Assembly (NCBI GenBank): GCA_028641055.1
Contig: CM054060.1
Span: 235,938,833 to 236,002,832 of the forward strand
DNA from: Alopecurus myosuroides
Lineage: Eukaryota; Streptophyta; Magnoliopsida; Poales; Poaceae
Direction: 5' to 3'
Length of the DNA stretch: 64,000 nt
The translations under genes were made by a program, and so were the position numbers. The notes beneath the pieces are model-generated. The model was not told the DNA's origin. It did no database searches and saw only the letters and a program-made list of their open reading frames with translations. Below are positions 1 through 10,019 of this stretch, piece by piece. Position 1 is the first letter of the stretch; each line of letters starts with the position of its first letter.

Positions 1-2981
1 AGGCCTTGGCCACAAGGGATCTTGTGGAGGCATGATGCCCGCAATCACCTTCGTGGATTTCCTTAAGGATCTGTTGGCCTTCTTCTGGTGCCACGCAGCG
101 CAAAAAGATCCCTGCGGCACTTCTCTTGTATAATTCCCCGTTGATGATAGAATACCCCTTTGCTCGCCGTAAAATTTGCCTTGCTAACACCTCTTGCTGT
201 GGTAACTCGCCCCGTGATAGGTAGGCCAAAAACGGTTCTGTCCATTCAGGAATAGTGCGTATAGTGGCCACAAGTGCTGCATCCGGGTCTTGGTTTGCCA
301 GTTCCTCCTCTGACTCGGTTTTAACTGACGGTCGCCATAACTCGTCCAGGAAAACGTTAGGTGGAACCGGCTCTCTGCGCGAACCGAGTCTAGCCAGGGC
401 GTCTGCTGCCTCATTCTTTCTTCTGTCTATATGCTCCACCTCGTACCCGGAAAAACATCCTGCAACCCTGTCAACCTCCCTGCGGTACGCTGCCATGGTT
501 GCATCCTTTCTATCCCAAGTTCCTGATACCTGTTGTACCACAAGGTCCGAATCTCCAAAGCATCGTATCCTTCTAATGTTCATTTCCTTGGCTACCTTTA
601 AGCCATGCAATAGGGCCTCATACTCGGCCACGTTATTTGAACAATCAAAGTGAATTTGCAGTACGTAACTCAATTTATCTCCTTTGGGTGATGTTAGCAC
701 CACTCCGGCTCCTGATCCCTCGTATTGTTTCGATCCATCGAAGTGCATGGTCCACGACTCGGAATTTCGGACTATGGTAGTCATTCCGGTGTGCGTCCAA
801 TCATTAACGAAATCGACCAAGGCCTGAGATTTGATTGCCGATCTGGGCTCGTAGCTGATATGATAATCCCCCATCTCTATCGCCCATTTGGCTATTCTTC
901 CGGTCGCGTCCGAGTTTCTGATGATATCTGACATTGGTATTGAGCTGACTACTGTTATAGGGTGTTCCTGGAAGTACGGCTTCAATTTCCGGCTGGCCAT
1001 GAAGACTCCGAAAACCAGCTTCTGCCAATGCGGGTAACGCTGCTTTGCCTCGGATAATACCTCGCTGACGTAATAAACCGGCCTCTGGACTGGATAACCT
1101 TTTCCGTCTTCTCTGCGTTCCACTACCACTACCGCACTGACGGCTCGGGGCCCAGCTGCCACATATAACAACAAAGGTTCTTTGGGACCCGGGGCCGCTA
1201 GCACCGGTGCCTCAGATAGCTGCTTTTTTAATGCCTCGAATGCCTCATCCACCTCTTGATCCCATACGAATTTATCGGATTTCCTCAGGAGCCGGTACAA
1301 GGGTATTGCCTTTTCCCTGAGTCTGGATATAAACCGGCTCAAGGCTGCCACGCAGCCCGTAAGCTTTTGAACCTGCTTCAAATTTTCCGGCTTTCTTAGA
1401 TTTTGGATAGCTTTGATTTTGTCCGGGTTTGCCTCAATTCCTCTTTCTGAAACGATAAAACCGAGTAGCTTGCCAGCTGGAACCCCAAACACACACTTTG
1501 TCGGGTTGAGCTTCATCTGATATCTTCTTAGGTTTTTGAACGTCTCTTTTAGATCGTCTATAAATGTCTCAGCCTTCCGGGTCTTGATGACCACATCATC
1601 CACATAAGCATGCACGTTGCGCCCAATTTGGTCTTCGAAGCACTTCTGAATGCACCGCTGGTAGGTTGCGCCCGCGTTCTTCAATCCAAACGTCATGGTT
1701 TTGTAGCAGAAGGCCCCAAAAGGGGTTACGAACGACGTTTTCTCCCAATCCTCCCTTTTGAGTTTAATCTGGTGATATCCCGAATATGCGTCCAAGAAAC
1801 ACAGCAAGTCACTCCCGGCTACCGCGTCTATGATTTGGTCTATCCTTGGTAGCGCGAACGGATCCTTTGGACAATGCTTGTTGAGACTTGTGAAATCGAT
1901 GCACATCCTCCATTCATTCGTTTTTTTCATCACAAGAACCGGATTCGCCAACCAGTCCGGGTGAAACACTTCCATGATTAAGCCTGCAGCTAATAGTCGC
2001 GCGATTTCCTCACCTATAGCTCTTCTTCTTTCCTCATTCATTTTTCTCAAACCCTGCTTCACTGGTCTAGACTTGGGATCTACATGCAGACTATGCTCTG
2101 CCAACTCGGTGGGGATACCCGGCATGTCGCTGGGTGTCCAAGCAAACACGTCCGCATTTGAACGAATGAACTCCACAAGTGCCTTTTCTTGCCCGCTTTC
2201 CAAGTTAGACCCTATAGTGAACTGCTTGGTGGGATCGCCTTCCACAAAATCTACTTTCTTGGTGTCCTGTGCCGCCTTGAATTTTACTCTTTCGTCCTCG
2301 GAATCCGGCCTTCTCAATGCTGTGCCATCACCCGGATCCACCTGAGACCGGTAATATTTGAGTTCTTCCTTTCTGCAAGCTTGCTCTGCCATCACTGAAT
2401 CTCCTTCATCGCACTCAGCGGCTATATCCCGACTCCCATGTATAGTGATGGTCTGTTTAGGGCCCGGAATCTTTAGCTGCAAATATACATAACACGGCCT
2501 AGCCATGAATTTAGCGTAAGCCGGCCTTCCGAACAGCGCATGATAAGGACTATGCAACTTGACCACCTCAAACGTGAGCCACTCCACTCGATGATTATCC
2601 ACTGACTCTCCGAAAGCAACCTCCAGTGTAATTTTTCCTTCAGGGCGCGCCGAATGACCCGGTACGATTCCATGAAAGACTGTTGAACTTTTCTGCAGCT
2701 GAGATTCCTTGAGGTTCATGCGCAAGAAGGTTTCCCAATACAGGATGTTGATGCTGCTCCCGCCATCCATCAAGACCTTTTTCAATTCGTAACCATTGAA
2801 CTGCGGCGCAACCACCAATGCCAAGATTCCGGGGCGTTCTATTCCTCCCGGGTGATCCCTTCTGCTCCACGTTACCTCTTGCTCCGCCCATCTCAAGTAT
2901 CCCGGAACGGCCGAGGAAACTGAATTCGCCGCTTGTTTTAGTGCTTCTTTGTCCCTGCTAGAAGTCCCTGTAACATGCACA
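1..2981 (-). CDS. Ty3/gypsy (Tat-lineage) pol polyprotein, partial
   Basis: Retrotransposon polyprotein that matures its own parts, copies RNA to DNA and integrates it. The minus-strand frame is open without a stop from inside the LTR down to base 1, where it leaves the window. In order: aspartic protease with DGGSSINIL near 2740-2765; reverse transcriptase with FLDAYSGYHQIK near 1765-1800 and catalytic YVDD at 1595-1606; a first RNase H (about 960-1190); a second, archaeal-type RNase H (about 390-760) with D (HFDGS, 737-739), E (AEYEALL, 623-625), D (GDSD, near 548) and D (AADALA, near 395); and the H-H half of the integrase zinc domain near 20-50. The extra RNase H is the known mark of the Tat clade. 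Most of gag is missing: only about 430 bp lie between primer site and protease. The frame itself looks intact, so this is a young or recently active copy with an internal deletion. Confidence 0.93.
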
Positions 2982-3156
2982 TGATATTGTCCTTTAAATC
3001 GAGCGTACGTACCATACCGATGAAGATACGGATCTGGCCGATCGTCACAGTAGATCCGGATTCGAGGTGATCCGACTCTAGCTCCCAGCCGGAATCGTCC
3101 ACCATCCTTTCTCCTTCGCCGTTGACGTAGATCTCTCCGACGGCGAGGTTCCTCAT
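2938..3156 (-). pseudogene. gag N-terminal remnant of the gypsy element
   Basis: A short frame beginning MRNLAVGEIYVNGEGER follows the primer site in the element's own orientation and ends at a stop at 2938. It is in a different frame from the protease/RT reading frame that continues past it. I read this as the first part of gag, cut off by a deletion that brought the protease to within about 430 bp of the LTR. The gag identity rests on position and general composition only. Confidence 0.5.
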
Positions 3157-3200
3157 GCTTTTCCGAGCTTCTCCCGTGATGTAAACACCTTTGGACGCAG

Positions 3201-3219
3201 GCCCCACGGTGGGCGCCAA
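3201..3219 (-). other. Primer-binding-site region of the gypsy element
   Basis: On the minus strand the sequence directly after the LTR reads TTGGCGCCCACCGTGGGGC, one base from the LTR end. Its position and TGGCGCC start fit a tRNA primer site. I did not assign the tRNA. Confidence 0.6.
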
Positions 3220-3220
3220 C

Positions 3221-3681
3221 TGTCGTGGGATGATCACGGCAGATGTTACCAGAGGTAACTGATCTTGGGGCAAGTCGACACAGGTATTTGGGAGAGGGTT
3301 TAGCTCGAAGGAAAACATGATGATAAGCGATCTTGGAATCAGCACTCAACTCGCCGAGTCTCGAATATAGCTCTCGATTTATACTGGATACTCGATAACA
3401 GGCAATACGATTATGTCGTGAATCTCTGTCAAACCAAGCCTAGGGGCCGGCTTATAAAGCACCCGTACCCCCCCTTGGCTTGCCCTCCAAGGCGCAGCTT
3501 GAATCATATCCGAACTCTACTTACAAACCCTAGCTTTCCTTACCGCAACCCACAATCCGGGTTACGAGGCCTACAAACTTTGGGCCTTCCAGAAGTTTCT
3601 TTATCCTTAGCCGGATCCCGCGCATCGTCCTTTGGGCCGGGTTACACCTTGGAGTTGGCCTACCGGGTTACTATCCCCCCA
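3221..3681 (-). repeat. 5' LTR of the Tat-type gypsy element
   Basis: About 461 bp with TG at the minus-strand start (3680-3681) and CA at the end (3221-3222), next to the primer site. The far end could also be placed at 3684, which also gives TG. The LTR abuts GC-rich sequence homologous to the gene at 8871-10019, so the element landed inside that older element. The second LTR and the target duplication lie left of the window. Confidence 0.75.
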
Positions 3682-4299
3682 TCAGGGCGTGCCAGGCGCG
3701 CGGCGCGGCCCAGTACGCGCCGCCCTCTCCTCCACGCCCGGCGCGGCGTGGACCCGCGGCGCCGCCCCTTCGCCCCCTTCGCATCGGCGACCCCGCGCCG
3801 GTCGTCAAGGACGAGCCACTGGAGGAGCCCCCCCCAGTGGTACGAGGAGGAAGACGGTGACGAGGAGGGGGCCGCCATGGCGCAGCCCAGCGAGGAGCTG
3901 GAGCTGGCCATGGCCATCGAGGCCTCAGCGCGGGAGGCGGAAGAGGCGGCCGCGGCGGAGGAGCGCGCCGTGGCGGACGCGCTCGCGGCGGTGGCCGCCC
4001 ACGAGGCGGCGGAGGCCAGTGCGATGGACGAGGCCGTGGCGGCCATGCGCGCTCAGGCCGCGCCCTACGCCCACGCGGAGGAGGCCGATGAGGACGAGCG
4101 GGACGAGAACCAGCCGATCCCGGCGTGGTTCGTGCCCATCGTCGGCATGCACTAGGGGTGGACGGGGCCACCGCCGGAGCTGGACGGGGCGGCGCCCCTG
4201 CCCGTCACCCAGCCGCCCACCCCTCAGCGGGCCGCCGCGCTCCCCCCCCCCCCCCCCAACATCGCCCCTGAGATTACGGACTACATCATCCTGGACTAG
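3682..4299 (+). pseudogene. Truncated sister copy of the TIR-element cargo gene
   Basis: This reads in one frame and matches the C-terminal half of the intact gene at 8871-10019: VVKDEP, EELELAMAIEAS, ALAAVAA, DEAVAA, RDEN, PAWF, VGM and the C-terminal DYIILD are all kept. The 5' half has been lost to the gypsy LTR insertion. There is one premature TAG at 4153-4155 (tryptophan or arginine region in the sister), after which the same frame runs on to a matching stop at 4297-4299. An open frame appearing to start at 3418 is a chance fusion of LTR and gene sequence. Conservation of frame between two diverged copies argues the family is, or was, protein-coding. Confidence 0.75.
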
Positions 4300-4565
4300 G
4301 GATGCTCCGGGAAAACTCCGGCCGCCGCGACGCCACTAGCCAGTTGCCATCTAGCTAGGGCTAGAATTTTTTTCGTTTTTAAATATTGTAAACCTATGGG
4401 CCCCTCTGGGCTCTACCGTATCTATAAAGGTGTCCGTTTTTTGTATAAGCAGTCCCGCAGGGGGCACCTGGCCCGGTCCCTATCCGCGCAGCGTGGACAG
4501 CTGCTCAAACAGACAAATTGTGGACCAAATTGATAGGCAAATGAGCAGGCTCATAGGAGATGACC
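3682..4565 (+). mobile_element. TIR element copy 1, 5' end displaced by gypsy insertion
   Basis: The right end, 4440-4565, repeats the right end of the complete element at 8480-10294 (ATGAGCAG, GGGGGCACCTGG, GCTGCTCAAACAGACAAA) and finishes GGAGATGACC, followed by TAA at 4566-4568. The left end is beyond the window edge, on the other side of the gypsy element. Confidence 0.75.
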
Positions 4566-4568
4566 TAA

Positions 4569-5055
4569 ACTCAGCGGGCAGTGGCAATACATTCGTTTGG
4601 GCGCTAGTCTCCATTTGACGAATGGAGGCCAGAACCTGTACCGAATCGGCGCCGTCTATCCTTTTTCTTGGAGGGCCGAACGAGCATGCAATGCAGCCCA
4701 AGTCGAGGTAAATCCATTCGCACAAGAATTTGGGCCCATATTTCAAACATGGTACCGTACCAAATTTCACGGCCGCACATGTGGCAGCAGTACCAGACTG
4801 CGACGCTTCGATGTGACCTTACAGGAGAACGGACGAAAGGTACTATGGCGTGTCCCTGTTGCACAGTGACGCCAGCCATCGTTACAGGCTAATCATCGCA
4901 GTAGCACGTACTGTACCTGGCTGAGCTGATGCAGTGACGAAGCACAAGCAGCTAGTACTTCGTAGCACTCAGCTGTACTACCTCCGTTCCGTAGCAGTAG
5001 GTAAGTAAACGTCTTGTATTGCCTGGCGCAAGTGATTGTGCCACCAGGCTTACAG
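4569..5055. other. Unassigned spacer
   Basis: No convincing gene, TIR or LTR was seen. Short open frames here overlap each other on both strands and show no family motif. Confidence 0.5.
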
Positions 5056-5492
5056 ACGCGGCAAAATAGATACAGTTGATCATGAATCCAAAGGATTTCA
5101 CAAACTGAACCATACGCAAAATTATTTCATGAACTAACTATTTTGTGTAACTTTCCACGGTTAGACGCTACACTCTACATCGTAGCGTCCTAAGCCAAGG
5201 CGCTACATAACTGAATGTGTAGTGCCTGGTGGTTAGGCGCTACAAAATAAATTTCACTAGACGCCTAGCGGGTATGTGGCGTCTTTTCTTAGGGCGCTAT
5301 AATGTAGCACCGCCTCTAGTAAAATTTATTTTGTAGCGCCAGGTATGTAGCGTCTTGCCTTAGGACGCTACAATATAGAGTGTAACGCCTAAATGTTGGG
5401 AGTTACATAGAATAGTTAGTTCATGAAATAATTTTGCCGACGTTTCAATTTGTAAAATACTTTCGATTCATGATCAATTGTGTCTATTTGGC
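5056..5492. repeat. Foldback (long inverted repeat) MITE-like element
   Basis: The two halves are inverted copies of each other. GATCATGAATCC near 5078 pairs with its complement near 5467, AAAATTATTTCATGAACTAA near 5119 pairs with the complement near 5422, and the centre holds several GGCGCTAC / GTAGCGCC motifs in both orientations. The arms are roughly 200 bp with a short loop near 5265-5300. No coding capacity. No clear target duplication was identified. Confidence 0.75.
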
Positions 5493-5831
5493 CTACGGAC
5501 GCTCTCTACGTTGTACTACGTCCAGTGTTGTTTGTGGGGAGGTCTTTTTTTTGTCAACGGATTGCGGGGTCTTTTGGTGGTCGATAACGGGTGGTAGATA
5601 CGGAGCTGGAATGCCAGGTAGATAGACACGATCCAGTTATTCATACGGTGGGGCACCGAATGCAGTTATGTGCTTTTCTGCTTTTTTCAACCAACGGAAA
5701 CTTATGGTGGCCGGATGCGCAAGATTTCGGTTGGTGGCACGGCATTTTTTCTTCCGTGACAGCGTATTAGCCAATTTTCGTATTTCGATGAAATAGACTT
5801 ACGTCCCGCTATATTAATATATCAACCAACC
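5493..5831. other. Unassigned spacer
   Basis: Nothing recognised. The right edge carries the left copy of the 14-bp duplication that flanks the next feature. Confidence 0.5.
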
Positions 5832-5845
5832 AAACAAGTGTGAGA

Positions 5846-7131
5846 TCTCCCGGGCCGCTCGCGCGAGGGCGGTTCTGGAGGCGACCAGACCTAGCAAGCG
5901 AGCGTCGCCGCCCGATTCTCCCTCCGACCGCTGCCACCGATGCCGGTGGTGGCGGCCACGCCCTGGCCGAAGGCGGTGGGCGGGGGTGGCGTGGCCGTTG
6001 GGTTCCTCTCGCGCGGGGGCCCGGATTGGCGGCGCAGGTGTGCGACAAGGCCATGGCGGCGGCGCGGCGGCTCGTGGCAGGGAGTCGGCGACGGTCAGCT
6101 GCTGCGGTAGGAAGGCGGGAGGGCGGCGAGGAGACGGCAGCGTGCCGACTGCGGCCACACACAACAGTTGGGGTTTCTCTGGGCCTAGGGATCTGATCTG
6201 GACTACCTGCGGCGTGGAACCCAACCTGGGCTGGTGCTATGTGCATGGTGCTATCTTCTCTGATGTCATCCCGCAGGAGGGCGTAGCCGGGGCGGCGAGT
6301 TGGATGTCGAAGTGATGCTGGTGGCTTCTTCGACCGATTCCTTTACTGCTCCGACCGGCGGCGTGGGAGCCTGTCGGTGTGCTATAATAATGGTGGTGGT
6401 CCTAGGGTTCCAACTCGCGCAACGACAAAGATCTGCTTGACATCGGTCCTCTTTGATCTGGCCAAAGTGTTGGGTTCCGGAAGACTCCGCCTGCGATCTC
6501 CCATGGGCGTTAATGCCTGGAGATGGCCGGATCGGGTGGGATTCGGTCGCAATGCAACGAGCGGCGTGAAGCTCTGCTTCTGTTGCCATCATGGGCAAAT
6601 CCATGGTGAAGTCAGAGGCGGAGAATGACATGGAAGCTGAGATTGAAGGACTAACAATGGTGATTGGAGCCTTTGTGTCGATGGGAAATTGACTTGGAGT
6701 TTCAGAAATCTTGGCAGCAGTAAATAAGCGGGGGCGATAACACATGTGAAGTTCAAAGTCCAACCTTTCAGGGTGAAAATCAAAGGTCTAGCCTTAATTG
6801 GTTGTGCGTAACAGTGGTCTTGTTGGAGACATTGTTTTGAGAGCGAGGATTATCTTGAGGGTGAAAACCTAAGGTCTAGCCTTAATTGGTTGTGCCTGGC
6901 AATGTTCTTCTTGAAGACGTTGCTTTTGAAGAATGGAACATCGGGTGTTGTTTTGGTGGTGGTTGTGCGGCTGCTGCAAAGACTGTAACTCTGTAGCGGG
7001 ACTTTTCTTTTTATTTCTTCTTCTTATTGTCTTTCGGTTGTGTGCATCCGTAATGACTTTGGTTATTGCATTATTGCAGAGACTGGGTGTAATTTGTATC
7101 TCCTCGATATTAATATACATTATTTATCTAA
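5846..7131 (+). mobile_element. Retroposed sequence with 14-bp target duplications
   Basis: The segment is flanked by exact copies of AAACAAGTGTGAGA at 5832-5845 and 7132-7145. It begins very GC-rich, like the 5' part of a grass transcript, and ends AT-rich with CGATATTAATATACATTATTTATCTAAA. This fits target-primed insertion of an RNA copy, as for a LINE, SINE-like or processed transcript. No RT domain and no convincing long frame was found. Two copies of a segment containing AAGGTCTAGCCTTAATTGG (near 6783 and 6871) form an imperfect internal duplication. Confidence 0.65.
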
Positions 7132-7145
7132 AAACAAGTGTGAGA

Positions 7146-8476
7146 CCACTACTGGGGCAAACAGCACAATCCAGCCCAAAAGAAACAACGAGAGAAAGAA
7201 AAAGAAACTAATGCCAATAACGCCAGATCGACGAAAAAAGAAGATGGCTTGCGATCATTGCGCCCACCAAAAAATCCCCGCAACCGTCCTAAGCCACCGA
7301 AATGTCGCGTACCAAGCAACACCTTCAAAAAGAACTGCGATGATGACGACGTTGTTGCCGGGACTGCTCCTAGGACTTCTCCCGCTACATGGAGGGGAGT
7401 GGGGTAAGGGTATACCCGGCGCCCTTCAAGAAGGTCGGCGGCCCCCGCGAACGTCACCACGCTGGTGTCGGCAAAGCCAACAAGGATTTTTCCGACTCCG
7501 AACAACCCACAACCCCGGATACTTCGTCGTCTCCACCGAGCTCGCAGCCCACCAACATGTGCCACCACAATCACGAGGTCACCATCGTCGTCTACCTATG
7601 ACAAGCTTTGCGAGGCCGGCCGGACCAAGAAGAGACATTCGTAGATCGGGGACAGCGTAACCGCAGCCACGTGGGAGGGAACGACCTCCGCCGCCAATGG
7701 TTGTAGCCCACGGACGCAACATGAGCAAACCAGACCAACAGGTCCAGCAGGGCCCAGGGCAGGCCCGTGAAGCTCCCACCATTGCGCTGCAGCAGACGCA
7801 CCGCCGAAGCCGCTATCCCTATCCCGAGTTTCTTTCTAGGCCAGCCGGAGGTGACCCATGGAGGCCCAAACCTGGTCCAAGCTAACCCAGATCAGGCCCA
7901 AGGGGCCTAGATTTGGGCCCGAAGGGCGCTGACGGCCGACCAACGAAGGAAACCACCGCTGCCAAGGAGCAACGCCACTGCAACGCCGCTAGCCGAGGAG
8001 CACCGCTGCCAAGACGCGCCGCCCGAGCCATGCACCTGCACAGGGGAGAGGAAGGTCCGCGGCCGCTGGCCCAGCCACGGGACCGCGCGGGCAATGCCCG
8101 GCAGCACCCGCGGGCGGCGACGACGCGAGGGGAAGGGGCGGGAGGGCTGGAGGAGCGCCGGGAAGGGGTCGCTCGGCCGCCTCACTCGGGGAGGCGACGC
8201 GGGGAGGGGGCACAAGGAGGAGGAATGCTTTCTTTGTTAGGCCTATACTGTTACTCTTTCAATTTTCGTATTTCTGTGTGATTTGATTTACCGGTTGAGA
8301 TCTGTCTCAATCATTTGTGGTTTGCGAGCTGTAAAACTTAATTTATACGTACTTGACAACTAATGATAACTGAGTAATAAAAGCAGTGTCACTCGATGCA
8401 ATGCAGAGGCAGGGTTTCTCTCCCCATTTCAAAAAGAAACCCCGTAGATACTAGACACGATCGATGCGTGCTACTA
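7146..8476. other. GC-rich sequence without an identified gene
   Basis: Open frames occur on both strands, but they overlap one another and carry no motif I recognise. The minus strand of 7149-7574 has the look of a degenerate repeat. No LTR, TIR or target duplication was found. Confidence 0.45.
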
Positions 8477-8746
8477 TTAGGTCATCTCCAGCGGGGCTGC
8501 TCATTTGCCCCGGACTGGTCCGTTTTGAGCAGCCTGGCCCAAAACCAGGCCCCAGCGGGGCTGCTCAACCCACGGCCTGGTCCCTTTTCAGTCCGCGGAT
8601 GCTCAAATCCGACCCAAATTTGGGTCAGATTTGAGCAGCCCGCGGACACGAAACGGACGCGCGCGCTCGGTCGTGTCCATTTTTCGGTCAAAGGGGTGGC
8701 CCGCCGGCCAGTGACCGCGGCGACGGCTCGGCTACCCACGGGGTCC

Positions 8747-8755
8747 TATTTAAAT
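8747..8755 (+). promoter_or_regulatory. TATA-like box of the cargo gene
   Basis: TATTTAAAT sits in otherwise strongly GC-rich sequence, 116 bp before the ATG at 8871. It lies inside the element, so the element appears to carry its own promoter. It also argues against the upstream in-frame ATG at 8754 as the start. Confidence 0.5.
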
Positions 8756-8870
8756 GGGACCCGCGGCCACGCGTCCCTCCCCACGCGCACCGCCTCCTCG
8801 CAGTCACCACCCACTTCACTGCCCTCGCAGTCACCACCGCCTCCTCCCCTCGCCTTCCTCGCCGCCGGCC

Positions 8871-10019
8871 ATGGGCCGCAGCTGGCTAAACTGGGGCCGT
8901 GGAAAGAACGACCACGAGGCCGGCGGCTCACGACGCCGCCGCGAGCCCTCTCCCCCTCCTTCCCTCCCTCCTCCACCGCCTCTGACCCGCCTCCAGCGCG
9001 CCCAATCCAAGCAGGTGCGCTCGCCGCCGCCCTCTCCCCCTCCTTCTTCTCAGGCGCCGTTCCGCCTGGTGCCCGCCAGGGTCCGCGAACGGCCCTACCT
9101 CAATAAGAGGAGGTGCCAATGGTACTGGGACCGTGCGATCCCAGTGCCATGGCCAGATGTCCACCTCTCCGACGGGTGGCATCTGAACAGGGACAGGATC
9201 CCTGTGCCGCCGGTGCCGCGGTCCGGCGCGGCGCGGGAGGTGGAGATCCACCGCCGGCGCGATGAGCTGCCACCGGACCTGCGCGCCCACCCGGCGTTCG
9301 CGGTGAACAGTCCCCACTGGGACACTTGGTTCACCGACGAACACGACCTGCGCCGCAGGTCGTACTTCGGTGCGCGCCGCGCCCGCGGGGAGCCCCAGTT
9401 CCCGCCGCCGTCACCTCCACGCCAGGCGAGGCGTGGAGCCGCCCCCCAACGTCCCCTCCGCATTGGCGGCCGCGCCCCGGTCGTCAAGGACGAACCAGAG
9501 GAGGAACCTCCTCAATGGTTCGAGGAGGAGGACGACCAGGACGTCGACATGGCCGAGCCCGAGCCCAACGAGGAGCTCCAGCTGGCCATGGCCATCGAGG
9601 CCTCCAGGAGGGAGGCGGAAGCGGCGGCCGAGGCGGAGGCCCGCGCGCTGGAGGACGCCCTCGCGGCGGTGGCCGCGCAGGAGGCGGCGGAGGCGGCAGA
9701 GGCCCGCGCAGCCGGCGCGCGGGCTGTGGACGAGGCCGTGGCGGCCATCCACGCGCAACGCGTCGACGACTACCCCTACGACGAGGAGGTAGACGACGAC
9801 GGGCGCGATGAGAACGCCCCGGTGCCGGCCTGGTTCGAGCCCCTTGTGGGCATGCGCTGGAGGTGGGAGGCGCCACCACCAGAGCACCTCGTGCCGCCGC
9901 CCCGGCCTGCCACGCCGCCACCGCGGACCCAGCCTCCCACGCCGCAGGCGGCCAGGGCCGCCCCGCTGCCACCCCACCTCGCCCCCGAGACTCCCGACTA
10001 CGTCATCCTGGATGACTAG
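8871..10019 (+). CDS. Cargo protein of the TIR element, Pro/Ala/Glu-rich, unknown function
   Basis: 382 codons if begun at 8871 (MGRSWLNWGRG). An ATG at 8754 would add 39 residues of low-complexity sequence and lies right on the TATA-like box. I do not recognise a named enzyme family. Numbering from 8871: a basic/proline-rich N-terminus (about 15-70); a conserved-looking core with RPYLNKRRCQWYWD, DGWHLNRDRIPVPPVPRSG and NSPHWDTWF (about 74-155); VVKDEPEEE near 204-212, which matches the SUMO-acceptor pattern; EELQLAMAIEASRREAE near 234-250, which matches the core of a ubiquitin-interacting motif (Leu-x-x-Ala-x-x-x-Ser-x-x-Glu); an Ala/Glu-rich helix to about 295; an acidic stretch; PAWFEPLVGM; a proline-rich tail; and a hydrophobic/acidic end, DYVILDD. 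The same motifs survive in the copy at 3682-4299. It probably acts in the nucleus, which is inference. A non-coding GC-rich origin is less likely because the frame is conserved between copies. Confidence 0.7.
   Translation: MGRSWLNWGRGKNDHEAGGSRRRREPSPPPSLPPPPPLTRLQRAQSKQVRSPPPSPPPSSQAPFRLVPARVRERPYLNKRRCQWYWDRAIPVPWPDVHLSDGWHLNRDRIPVPPVPRSGAAREVEIHRRRDELPPDLRAHPAFAVNSPHWDTWFTDEHDLRRRSYFGARRARGEPQFPPPSPPRQARRGAAPQRPLRIGGRAPVVKDEPEEEPPQWFEEEDDQDVDMAEPEPNEELQLAMAIEASRREAEAAAEAEARALEDALAAVAAQEAAEAAEARAAGARAVDEAVAAIHAQRVDDYPYDEEVDDDGRDENAPVPAWFEPLVGMRWRWEAPPPEHLVPPPRPATPPPRTQPPTPQAARAAPLPPHLAPETPDYVILDD

Noticed and set aside
255..2345. Plus-strand open frames in the first 2.4 kb
   Set aside because: They are antisense to the gypsy pol frame, which carries all the domain motifs.
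3418..4155. Single open frame of 245 codons
   Set aside because: It is a chance fusion: the first 260 bp are gypsy LTR and the rest is the truncated cargo gene.
3660..4171. Minus-strand Ala/Ser-rich and Pro/Arg-rich frames
   Set aside because: Antisense shadows of the truncated cargo gene with compositional bias only.
5840..6315. GC-rich open frames at the start of the retroposed sequence
   Set aside because: Overlapping frames on both strands with no motif; the region lies within a retroposed segment.
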